A stretch of 64,000 bases of DNA from Anthoceros angustus (taxonomy: Eukaryota; Streptophyta; Anthocerotopsida; Anthocerotales; Anthocerotaceae), in NCBI GenBank assembly GCA_010909165.1, contig MU008153.1, positions 1-64,000 of the forward strand, read 5' to 3'. Under the pieces are notes generated by a model that did no database searches, had not been told where the DNA came from, and worked only from the letters and a program-made list of their open reading frames with translations. Position numbers and translations under genes: made by a program. Below are positions 19,960-29,251 of the stretch, piece after piece (within the stretch, counting starts at the first letter, position 1; every line of letters starts with the position of its first letter).

Positions 19960-20539
19960 ATGACCATGACACATATACATTTGAGATTGATATTGTTGTT
20001 GCTACTTCGTCTCAAGCCTTTGTTATTGCTGTTGTGGATATTCAATGCGCCTTAAAGCTTCTACCTCATATACACTTAGCGTTGCGACAGACATTGTGAT
20101 AAGTGGGACAGGTCTTGAGGCCAGCTTGTTCTCACTTGGACATGGTAGGTGGGTAAAGACTTGGACTTCATTTAACTTTCAACCGATTACAACATTTGTA
20201 GCGGGAAAGGGACAAAGATTGTTCTCACACGATGCAGATGTTGTAGTTCCACAACTATTTGAAACAGAACTACAACTATGTCTACAAGAGGCCCGACAAA
20301 TTCTAGATGAGGAGTGCCCCATAAATCGACATCAAGGACAAATCACAATGAGAATCGATGAGCAAGATCAAAGCGATGGAGTGCCCACACGATGCCCTAT
20401 TTCACAAGCCGCAGCAACTTGCACTCTCGCTTTTTCTCCATACGAATCATTTCTTTATGCCTTTTTTGACTGCACCGTTGAAAATTGTTTCAACTATTTT
20501 CCTCATAGTCATATATTTATAGCTGGTGTTCGTTCATAA
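19960..20539 (+). pseudogene. Secreted cysteine-containing family, copy 1 (frameshifted near the signal peptide)
   Basis: A frame of 164 codons from 20045 carries the body of the protein: SLFSLGHGRWVKTWTSF, TTFVAGKGQRLF, VVVPQLFETELQLCLQEAR, DEECPINRHQGQ, GVPTRCPISQAAATCTLAFS and DCTVENCFNYFPH. It is closely related to copies 2 and 3. A leucine-rich signal peptide starts at the ATG at 19960 but runs in another frame and stops at the point corresponding to the conserved NAP/CAP junction. At least one indel therefore separates signal peptide and mature domain, and the first family cysteine falls out of frame. It is either a recent pseudogene or affected by a sequence error. Function unknown. 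The neighbouring 19600-19960 is AT-rich without features. Confidence 0.7.
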
Positions 20540-21582
20540 TACTTTAAGTACTGTAACAATTCAAAGATTTATTCTTCAAGCACTATAAAAGGGAAAATTG
20601 TCAAGTGTGACATTTATATTGGCACTATGGAGGAAGTTATGAGCAATTCTCATGAAGACAAACCGGAGATACAACGTTCTATTGGCATTTCAAAAGGAAA
20701 ACCTATCAGAAAATCAAGTGACCTAAGTTGATACGAATTCAGTTTTGTTTATGATGATAAACATTCTTAGTATATATTAGTCCTTCCTAATTTTATGTAA
20801 AGAATAATTTTTGAGTATAATACTATTAATTGATTTTATTGGTAATGCTAGACTTATTGACAATATTAATAAGTACTTTAGAAATACATCATATTCTTGT
20901 GTAACCCGCGTAAATATTTGTAACAAGTATTAAAAATAATATGTATGTGTAACCTAGAATATGATGCCGATTAGGATATTCCATGTACTAAATTTATGAT
21001 CTGAAAATTTGGAGATCTTTAAGGCACTAAAATTCAAAAATATTTTACTATTTTTTGTCATTGCTAAACTACATTTTTTTCTCCCCACATTTCGTAAAGG
21101 TCACACTTTGCTGGCCTTTAGTGCTTCCTACATCATTTACGTTCCTCTCATGATTTAGAAGACCTATCACCTCCATTCCAATTTATTGTTTGTAGGACTT
21201 ATACCAAGTTACATGTTAAATATTATCTTGTAAATCATTTATATATCTAGCTTAAAGTTTGTAGGACTTACATGCCAAGTTGTTTTTGAAGCTCATGATT
21301 TGTAGGACTTGCACTTCTACGGTGTGATACTTAATTATCACTTATATACCAAGTCGTTTTGGAAGCTCTTGGTTTTGTTGGCCTTATTACTTAAATGCTT
21401 TAAACTTTGATAATATCATGATTTTAGGTTATCCATCAATATGTGAAGTCTAGCTTTTACATATATACATATCATCTTTCTTCTAGTCATTCAATGTCAG
21501 TTGATATTAGGTGCACAAAATAACACACTCACTTTTACACTACTTGAAAATATATGCTTAAATTTTTATATAATTAGATTTA
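20540..21582. other. AT-rich spacer between two secreted-protein copies
   Basis: Roughly 1 kb of AT-rich sequence between the 3' ends of copies 1 (plus) and 2 (minus). It has short repeats of TTTGTAGGACTT and ACCAAGT near 21190-21360 and no coding potential. Confidence 0.5.
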
Positions 21583-22173
21583 TTATGAACGAATAGCTGG
21601 TACATAAATGGTCACATGAGGGAAAAAGTTGAAACAACCATCAGTAACGCAATCATAAAAGGTATAAAGAAATGATTCATAAGGAGAAAAAGCGAGAGTG
21701 CAAGTTGCATTTGCTTTTGTCACGGGACACCGAGTGGGTACCTCATCGTGTTGATTTTGCTCATCTATTCTTATTATGACATGTCCTTGATATCGATTCA
21801 TAGGGCACTCTTTATCAAGAACTCGTCGAGCCTCTAGCAGACATAGTTGTAGTTCTAATTCGTATAGTTGTGGAACCACAACATCTATGTCACGTGGAAA
21901 TAATCTTTGTCCCTTTCCTGCTACAAATGTTGTTACGGGTTGGTATTTGATAAAACTCCAAGCCTTCACCCACCTACCATGTCCAAGTGAAAATAATGTC
22001 GACCGGAGACCATTGCCACTAATCACAATATCTGTTGCAGTACGTCGACGCGTATCAAGTTTTATGTCTACATCTCCTACTGGTGCACATTCAATATCTA
22101 GAACCGTGTAAGCTAAACTTTGATAAAGACGAAGCAGTAATAGCAATAGTAATCTTCGATGTGCACTTGTCAT
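21583..22173 (-). CDS. Unrecognised secreted cysteine-containing protein, copy 2 (intact)
   Basis: A single-exon frame of 196 aa from a good ATG (MTSAHRRLLLLLLLRLYQSL). The first ~22 residues form a textbook signal peptide with a leucine run and likely cleavage after SLA. The mature part (~174 aa) has seven cysteines, in IECAP, LQLCLL, KECPM, TRCPV, ATCTL, DCVTDGC. Conserved blocks are STLFSLGHGRWVKAW, VTTFVAGKGQRLF, DVVVPQLYELELQLCLLEAR and TCTLAFSPYESFLYTFYDC. No transmembrane segment follows the signal, so it is probably extracellular or vacuolar. I do not recognise the domain; an odd cysteine count would leave one unpaired or intermolecular. Related copies flank it, and conservation between copies is highest in the mature part. 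The frame is clean, so I treat it as a real gene of unknown function. Confidence 0.8.
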   Translation of the reverse strand: MTSAHRRLLLLLLLRLYQSLAYTVLDIECAPVGDVDIKLDTRRRTATDIVISGNGLRSTLFSLGHGRWVKAWSFIKYQPVTTFVAGKGQRLFPRDIDVVVPQLYELELQLCLLEARRVLDKECPMNRYQGHVIIRIDEQNQHDEVPTRCPVTKANATCTLAFSPYESFLYTFYDCVTDGCFNFFPHVTIYVPAIRS

Positions 22174-22279
22174 GGTCGTGACAAAGAAACAAAGGAAAGA
22201 TACCGGTTGTCACTAAAAAATAAAAAAAATTACAAGGAGCTAGCTCCAATGTCTCACCAATGAAAGCTCATGGATGTGC

Positions 22280-22390
22280 TGTATGGAGTTTCTTACAGGA
22301 CAGAACATCTTGGGAAGCGTCGGATTCCTCCCAGCAAAACATTCGTTAACTTCCAGCCTCGCCTCGGACTGCAGGACCCTTGAAAGGTGG
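22280..22390 (+). repeat. Conserved upstream block, copy 2
   Basis: Contains CTTGGGAAGCGTCGGATTCC, TTAACTTCCAGCCTCGCCTC and GACTGCAGGACCCTTGAAAG, shared with 19501-19600 (opposite strand) and 27481-27580. Confidence 0.75.
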
Positions 22391-22571
22391 GCCACAGCCA
22401 CCATACGTACTGCAGCACGTTAACATGGTGGCATCACTGTTTGCTAGCAGATACCCCTCTACTGGTACCGGCATGTTTGAATGATCCTTGTTGTGGTTTC
22501 TTCACAATTACCAACATGACAGATATGTGAAAGTTGTAGAGAGAATAGGACGCACAGAAGCTTGAGCTTAC

Positions 22572-22658
22572 CGTGAGCTGGCATAATATGCATGGCTACC
22601 AAGCAGCAGCTTTGATCAGACTGCTGGGACGAAGTCATTCTGGCCAGGAGACCACTGC
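22572..22658 (-). pseudogene. PPO last-exon fragment
   Basis: Plus-strand CATGGCTACCAAGCAGCAG and GATCAGACTGCTGGGACGA correspond to the reverse of the PPO terminal exon, as at 34871-34935. The fragment ends at GAGACCACTGCT, where PPR-derived sequence begins: the same breakpoint as at 19204/19205. Confidence 0.75.
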
Positions 22659-23240
22659 TGTGATGTCAGGGTATGCACACTGGGTTGCTCAGGAAGGTCT
22701 TGCCCACTATACAATGCTAATGTGCAACAGGAAGGTATCACACCAGATGGTCTTGCTTGCTCGTTTGCCTCCTGAACGCATATACCAGCATCGGTGCTTA
22801 GCGTGAGGGAATGAAACTGGATAGCCAGATTCAAAGATTAAGGGCTAGAGACCGATTTGTATGGTGCAAATAGTCTGATTGACATGTATGCAAAGTGTGG
22901 GAGCTTGGAGGATGCCTGCAGAGGGTTTGACAGATTATCCACAAAAGATGTCGTGACATGGACTGTCCTGATTTCAAGACTTTCCGACCACGGGCTTGGT
23001 GAAGACTCTTCACACCAGAAAATAATGTGACTCTTGTATGCCTTTTAAAAGCATGGAGTAGCATTGGACCTCCAGATCAGGCGAAATGAATTCACTACCG
23101 GATCCAGGACAGAGGACTAGTAGGTGAAAATTATTGCAACCGTCTGGTGGATACGTATGCAAAATGCGGGAGCCTGGTCTTGATTGCTGATCCTGATCAA
23201 CGACAGTCTCTAGCCTGGAATAGATGGCTGCGCACAGCTT
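22659..23240 (+). pseudogene. PPR gene fragment
   Basis: A degraded copy of about 16700-17260 of the PPR gene. [33 protein letters not shown] and [11 protein letters not shown] are readable between frameshifts and internal deletions (for example the loss around TTCACACCAGAAAATAATG). Its deletions are partly shared with the fragment at 31985-32345. Confidence 0.85.
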
Positions 23241-23403
23241 GGCAGCATCACTGAAGGAAAGAGTCATCAGACCTCGTCCACTGCCCAATAGTCATGCGCA
23301 GGGATAATCGTGTCTGGACAAGTTCTCGGGTTGTGAATCCTCTCTTTTTTCCGCTGAAACAAAACCACCTGGTGAGCAAAGAGCACCAAATGCAGCAAGC
23401 CCT

Positions 23404-23948
23404 TCATCCAGCAAGAACAGTCTCGTTGTTTGTCGACTGTTTTCCTTGATCTAACAAACCTGGAAAGTCTCCTATTGCTCCATGATCCTTCCCAACTCTC
23501 CACTCATCCTCCTCAACTTCCACACCCACAGCTTTCTCCTCCCACGTGCCTCTGCTCATCCCCCTGGCCTCCACCATGTTAGATTTGTCGTCATGCCATT
23601 TCTCCTCAGTGACATTCTTGTGAAAGACCGTGCTAGGCCTTGATAGTTCCTCAAGATGTGGAAATCTTTCTTCCTTCTTTCTCCGCAGCCTGACAGCCCC
23701 AGTCCTCAGCCCTGCCTCATTGCCGACATCATCATCCTCAAAAACAGCCTTCCTGACAGACTCAGCAACAGTTTCCTCTTTCCTCTCGCCATCCCGAAAC
23801 AGGCCTTCTAAGTCCTCCTCCACTTCATCCCCGGCAACGCTGGCAACGTTCTTGATACGAGGCCAATTCAACAGATGCCCTCGAAGCTGATATGCCAACT
23901 TCTCATTCTCGTCTGACGGAACTCGAAAGGCAGCAATATCATAAAACC
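23404..23948 (-). CDS. Hypothetical acidic protein, possible terminal exon
   Basis: An open minus-strand frame continues from a candidate acceptor (TTTACCAG) at about 23949 to a stop at 23404. It reads FYDIAAFRVPSDENEKLAYQ, then GHLLNWPRIKNVASVAGDEV, then a long acidic, Glu/Asp/Lys-rich tail (EEDLEGLFRDGERKEETV and onward) ending NNETVLAG. The first 40 residues look like a folded segment and the rest disordered. Upstream (23950-24130) a further frame reading DIGCYDQSAKDQRCVKGADI may be the preceding exon. I do not recognise the family, and the exon structure is a guess. Confidence 0.35.
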
Positions 23949-24487
23949 TGGTAAAGCCACAATGTCGATGTCAGCTCCCTTGACGCATCTCTGATCCTTC
24001 GCCGATTGATCGTAGCAGCCAATGTCGTGGACGCTGGTTTCCTCCTCCCCTTCTCATTTGATTCTCTGCCCTTTATCCTTGTTTGCATCTGAATCACGTT
24101 CTCTACGGCTCTGCCTCAGAGACGGACCCAGATAGTGACCACAGAACCCACCAACTATGCTGGCATGGTGATGCCGAGTTCATCTGCGTGAAAGAGGAGA
24201 GTCCGTCTGTTTCTGGAGGAATTCCAAGACCCAAGCGAACCAGCGAACCCTGACTGTTGCCCAATCCGTGTACCAAAGGGCAGAAGGCAGAACTTCTGAT
24301 TCAGGCGTTGGGTTCCAGCACGCAGCTCAGAAATGAAAAGGAAGTTGTGAACTTCAAAAACAAAAAAGAGAAAACAGGTAGAAAGAAGCTAGTTGCCTTT
24401 GAGATTCCTTTCATCACAACAATCTCCAAAATTTAGGATAGCCAATCTAGTCTGTAAGTCTTATGGAATACCGAAGTCGTCACGGGG

Positions 24488-25435
24488 TATGGAATACCGA
24501 TCTGGTCACACGGGAGCGTGTGTGTGACTTTCTTTTTTTTAGGGTGTACGCTATGGAAATATGACACGGCATCTTTCATATACTTGCATACAATATACGT
24601 ATAATACGTACCACATCAGCTTCTTATGTAGGTTCGTACGCGGGGCAAAAACTTTGTATGACACGACCATAGGCGTGGTGTTCCGATTGTGCCATGCACA
24701 TGTTTTCTTGTTTAGGGTTTTAGGGTTTCAATCCGATCACCACACATACATGTTAAACAGTGAGCAAGACACACATACACAAATTTTTGTTCGCAACTAT
24801 GGCCCGCGTTGGCCGAGAAACTGAATGCAAATCCTCCCCTTAAACGTGTTGTTTTCCTTTGTATGCGATGAGGCATGGAGTGCGTCCCTACGTTTCAGTG
24901 TGGTTGACTTCTAAGATGCTTCTATTATGCTTGCAGTTGGATGTATGGGACAGCTTGAGACCAGAAGATGATAGGCATTTGAATCTGGCATCCACGGTTG
25001 CTGTCACGGCAGCTGGCCCAGACATCCAACACCATGTTCCTCATGCTGCATATGTGCCCGCTCAGAGTGACCCTGCGTCTCTTAGGAGACGGAACATGTG
25101 AGGCTAGCGGTTGCTAACACAACCGCTGACAACCCTCAAGAAATGTGGATGCCGCGTGACCAGAGATGGAATATTGCGTGCCGCAATAGTGCGGCAACGC
25201 AAATGACCTAAACGCAACCCTAAACCCGAGAGAAGAAAAGTTTCTGTGTATTGTGAAATCTTTTTGTGCATCATGGGGTAGGTTGACAACATCGGGACAC
25301 CAGGGGCTGCAGTCCCGACCGATGTGGTCATGCGTGACATACCGAAATAGTTCCGCCGTATGCGGCAGGACTATTTCTTTCCGTCCACAACCCTAAAAAA
25401 ATGTGGATGTCGCATGACCAGATCGATATTCCATA
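24488..25435. mobile_element. Terminal-inverted-repeat element, copy 1 (~0.95 kb, non-coding)
   Basis: Starts TATGGAATACCGATCTGGTC and ends with the near-complement (GACCAGATCGATATTCCATA). ACGGGG occurs immediately on both outer sides and may be a 6-bp target duplication. Internal landmarks shared with copy 2 are TACGTATAATACGT(A/G)CC, CAAAAACTTTGTATGACAC, a telomere-like TTTAGGG stretch and AAAAAAATGTGGATG. It encodes no transposase, so it would be a non-autonomous DNA transposon. Superfamily not determined. Confidence 0.8.
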
Positions 25436-25941
25436 ACGGGGCAAGGTCTGTGTGACAAGTTTTTTTTGTCCAGTATTCTACATGATGATGCCGAGGCATC
25501 TTAAAGATTCCTTATCACAAACGGGCCACATCAGCGCACGACGGGCCGTAGGCGCAAGAAACTTTTTTGTCTCGCAACTTGGCTCCGTACATGTTTAAGA
25601 CGGTGTTTTTCCCATCATGCAACTAGTGTGCATGCCAAACAAGGTCTGGATGGCTGCCAAACCCAGTCGTGCAAGGCCTAGATGGGTGCTTGCGAGAATG
25701 TGCGAAGGCCGATTTCCAAAAATTACTCATTTTTCATCTAAAAATATATTTTTAATAATAAAATCAGGTATTTATAATTCATGTAATTTAGAGAACCTGG
25801 AAGGACCTTACAATAGCACCCTCTTTTTTCTAGAGGGCCAGACAACAAAGATAAGGTAGCCTTGAAATGGAGCACCCTTTCTTGAGGATGAGACAACACA
25901 GATTAGTCAGCTCCAAGCTTCCTCAAAATATGCAGCTCCAA

Positions 25942-26132
25942 AGGCCCTCAGAGCATGCAGCTCCACAGGCCTTCACAGCATGCAACTCTAAAGGCCTTCA
26001 TAGCATGTAGCTCCAAAGGCCTTCACAACATGCAACTCTAAAGGCCTTCATAGCATGAATCTCCAAAGGCCTTCACAGCATGCAACTCTAAAGGCCTTCA
26101 TAGCATGAAGCTCCAAAGGCCTTCACAGCATG
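25942..26132 (+). repeat. 25-bp minisatellite, ~7.6 units
   Basis: Units of the type AGGCCTTCACAGCATGCAAC... alternate with AGGCCTTCATAGCATGAAG..., so two 25-bp variants form a 50-bp higher-order period. The following 26143-26658 contains no gene; it is AT-rich. Confidence 0.85.
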
Positions 26133-26658
26133 CACACCACCCAGGGCCAAGAGTGATTGAGGGTAGAGCTTGAGAGCAGGCAAGCCACCAAGGGCCAGGA
26201 GTTATTGGGGTAGGTGATCTCTCATCCCAGTAGTGATTCAAGTACCATCTACTCTAGTAATGATCTGACTGGAGGGTTGCTTAACCATGAGTTTCAATGA
26301 GCTTATGGCTACTGTTGAGGAGTAAGGACTCTATATAGTGTTGATAAAGTATCCACTTTATGTCTAGGATTTTCACATATTTTTATAAATATTCATGGAA
26401 GTGTAACATATTTAAAAATACCATAAGTTTATAATAATTAAGAATATATTAAGATATTTTTAATTAAAAATATTTTTAAAATATTTTTCGAATAATCTAC
26501 ATGAGAAACAGTTAATATGATAGTTTGATGGATGGGCAATAGATGTCTATTACAAGTACAATGCACAATTTTAAGTATACTGATTAGCACACTTGACATT
26601 TTTCTGTTTTAGGTGCTATGAAGAATACATGCTAGTAATTTTATGTTGGTTGGAAGTA

Positions 26659-27333
26659 TTATGAACCACCACCTGCTACAAAAGTGCTAACATGAGGAAA
26701 ATAGTTGAAACAACCGTTAATGTTACAGTCAAAAAAGGTATAAAGAAATAATTCATCGGGAGAAAATGCAAGAGTGCAAGTTGCCTCTGCTTGTGATACA
26801 GGACACCGTGTGGGCACATCCTCATTTTGATCTTGCTCATCTATTCCTATTCTAACATAACCTTGGCGTCGATTCATAGGACACTCCACATCTAGAACTT
26901 GTCGAGCCTCTTGTAGACAAAGTTGGAGTTCTACTTCAAATAGTTGTGGAACCACAACATCCACGTCACGTCGAAATACTCTTTGACCCTTTCCTGCTAC
27001 AAATGTTATAACCCCCCGATAGTTGATAGAACTCCAAGCCTTTACCCACCTACCATGTCCAAGTGTAAACAGTGTGGATGGAATACCATTGCCGCTTATA
27101 ATAATATCGGTTGCAGCACGTCGACGCATACCCAACGTTGTGTCTCTATCTTCTACTGGTGCACATCCAATATCTAGAACGGTGTAAGCGCAGTTTTGAG
27201 AAAAATAAAACAGTAGTAATAATAATAATAATAATTTTAAATGTATCCTTGTCGTGGTCGTGACCAATACAACAACTGATTTACAAGGAGCTACCTCCCT
27301 ATGTTTCAGCAACGAAAGATTATGATGTGACAT
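26659..27333 (-). CDS. Unrecognised secreted cysteine-containing protein, copy 3 (altered N-terminus)
   Basis: The frame is open to the stop at 26659 and contains all family blocks: AYTVLDIGCAPVEDRDT, STLFTLGHGRWVKAW, ITFVAGKGQRVF, DVVVPQLFEVELQLCLQEAR, VECPMNRRQGYV, VPTRCPVSQAEATCTLAFS and DCNINGCFNYFPH. The seven family cysteines are conserved. The codon that is ATG in copy 2 is ACG here, so the nearest in-frame ATG is 27333, 24 codons further upstream. This puts a polar MSHHNLSLLKHREVAPCKSV stretch in front of the leucine-rich signal segment. That longer leader may act as a signal anchor or impair secretion; alternatively the gene is decaying. Function unknown. Confidence 0.65.
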   Translation of the reverse strand: MSHHNLSLLKHREVAPCKSVVVLVTTTTRIHLKLLLLLLLLFYFSQNCAYTVLDIGCAPVEDRDTTLGMRRRAATDIIISGNGIPSTLFTLGHGRWVKAWSSINYRGVITFVAGKGQRVFRRDVDVVVPQLFEVELQLCLQEARQVLDVECPMNRRQGYVRIGIDEQDQNEDVPTRCPVSQAEATCTLAFSPDELFLYTFFDCNINGCFNYFPHVSTFVAGGGS

Positions 27334-27480
27334 GATGTGATCAAGTTGACGGTGCTCCTCGCATCTCCATGGGTCTGGTCCCTTCGTCTTTTTGCCTCCT
27401 TCGAGGCTTCGTTTGTAGATGTCATACCTTAGAAAGTCCTCGATTCGTCCGCGGAACAAAAAAGATCATGTGCAGTATCG

Positions 27481-27580
27481 AATTTCTTATAAAACAGCAC
27501 TTCTTGGGAAGCGTCGGATTCCTCCAAGGATACCATCGTTAACTTCCAGCCTCACCTCGGACTGCAAGACCCTTGAAAGC
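27481..27580 (+). repeat. Conserved upstream block, copy 3
   Basis: TTCTTGGGAAGCGTCGGATT, CGTTAACTTCCAGCCTCACC and ACTGCAAGACCCTTGAAAGC match the blocks at 22280 and 19501. It lies ~150 bp upstream of the copy 3 start. Confidence 0.75.
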
Positions 27581-27639
27581 TGATGAGACTGCAGGCACGT
27601 TCATATGGTGGCCTCTACTGGCTAGCAGATGTTACCTCC

Positions 27640-28040
27640 CCACTCATGCCCACATGTTTGTTTGATCCTTGTTACGGTTTCTGCACAAGTATCAAGGTAG
27701 CTGTGCCTACATCCAGGCACATCTGGTATTGGCATAGTTGACCCATGTAAGTTGTGTCTCCTTGTACTCATACATCCAAGAAAGACAAACAGCATCTTCC
27801 ACCGAAATAAAAAGACAAGCGTAGCTCCGACAGTCAGTATTGCCAACAAAAGGACGATGCACGACTGCGAATTGGAAAGAAAACTTTCATCTACCTGTCA
27901 AAATTGAGATTCTCGGCAACCGATATCCTCATCAACTCAGCATTTTCATCGTAGAACAAGAATTCTGCATTGAGATAGTCTGAGTCATCAATATGCTCCT
28001 TCCCATGGAGCTTCTGCAAGCCACAGAAGGCATCCAAGCC
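27640..28040 (-). pseudogene. PPO 3' fragment (last two exons)
   Basis: 27893-28012 matches PPO exon 4 (frame DYLNAEFLFYDENAELMR-like) and 27680-27780 matches exon 5 (WMYEYKETQLTWVNYANTRC), where a premature stop follows. Its closest relative is the intact gene at 34876-36540. The 5' exons are missing. Confidence 0.8.
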
Positions 28041-28199
28041 CTCAATACAAATCAAACATCCGGAGTTGCCCGAAAGCAGGTTGGAATCAGTGTGACAAAT
28101 TTGCGGATGTCATACCTCCATGTCACCTCAGTGCAATGTCGGATGACCTTGTTTCTCTGTCGAGTTCATGTGGCAGGGGTGTAACTTGTCGAATCCTAC

Positions 28200-28440
28200 A
28201 GACAGTGAAGCTCTTGCTTTCCAGGAATTTTCCCCCGACAAGTTCCTGGTAAACACGGTGCAACATTCCTTACAGTAAGTGCAGGCATTCCCATCTCCCC
28301 AAGCGTTTCCAATGATCGAACCTCAGGTAGACCTGTGAGGAACCCTAACTTCACCCTGTGTGACAGAAATAAGCCAAGCAGTGAGAAGGTTCCTTGTAGG
28401 CCCATCTTACTACTGATTGAGAGCCCGAATTCTTCGTCGT
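28200..28440 (+). repeat. Dispersed duplicated segment (partner 32700-32960)
   Basis: Shares GGAATTTTCCCCCGACAAGT, GGTGCAACATTCC and AGTGAGAAGGTTCCTTGTAG-type stretches with 32700-32960 in the same orientation. The reading frame is not conserved between the two, so it is not treated as coding. The following 28441-29190 shows no convincing gene. Confidence 0.65.
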
Positions 28441-29192
28441 GAGGCGAGGACGAGTGTCGGAATTTCAGCAAGCAGAGGCTGCCGCTGGCCATGAGCTGGC
28501 GCCCAATTCGGCCAGAAGCTGCTGCAAGGCAGCAGCAAGTGGATCCTGGTTGCTCCAATCCGGCCTTGCCATGCCTAAAGTTATAAACCCATTGATCCAC
28601 CTGGTCCTCGGTTTCTGATCCCGTCTCCGAATTCGAAAATTTATACACCGCGTCTAGGGCAATCTACAGCCTCACTAGATGAATGCGCCACACAAGCCAC
28701 ATGTAGCATCAGATGACATCACAACACTCATCATCCCGCAAGTGCCATGCGTTTTTTCCGCCCTCGTAGCTGCATAGTATGCAATGGGAAGGAACGCCAA
28801 GCGCATTAGCAACTTCCCAACACCTTCCTGGTATGTTTTGTAGGCATGCCACCAGGCGCTTCAGCAGGCTCTTCCAACACCTTCCTCGTCAATCTTCCAG
28901 GGCCTGGCTTGTGTGCCAAGTTCACTTTTCCAGATTTCACAATTTTCACCAGCAACTAGCCCCAGCAACAGAAAAAAAAAGTCAGGATTGGAAGCGTGAC
29001 GGTTGCGTTTGTGAGCCCTGCCGATGCTTGATGCTTTTGATGTCGTACAAATTACCTGGCCTGTAAGGGATAAGTCTTACAAACCATAACTTGGCTCATG
29101 TGATAAGTGTTACAAACAATTATAAGTGGCAACCTAGAACTGAGCTGAATGAGAATGAGAATACAATGTTAAAAGAAGTGAAGATAAACGCA

Positions 29193-29251
29193 TCTAAGAG
29201 TGGTGCAGCAGCGGAAGCGTGGTGGGCCAAAAATCAAAATTTGGCTCTCAT
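29193..29251 (+). pseudogene. Truncated initiator tRNA-Met copy
   Basis: AAGAGTGGTGCAGCAGCGGA and AGCGTGGTGGGCC, followed by TTGGCTCTCAT, match the 5' half and 3' end of the intact tRNA at 33041. The anticodon loop and most of the T arm are deleted, so it cannot form a tRNA. Confidence 0.8.

Noticed and set aside
24715-24732. TTTAGGG-like runs as an interstitial telomere
   Set aside because: Only two or three imperfect units, inside the TIR element, in both copies; too short to be a telomeric insertion.
28196-28648. 150-codon minus-strand frame as a gene
   Set aside because: Most of it lies in a duplicated segment whose second copy (32700-32960) does not preserve the reading frame, and no domain is recognised.
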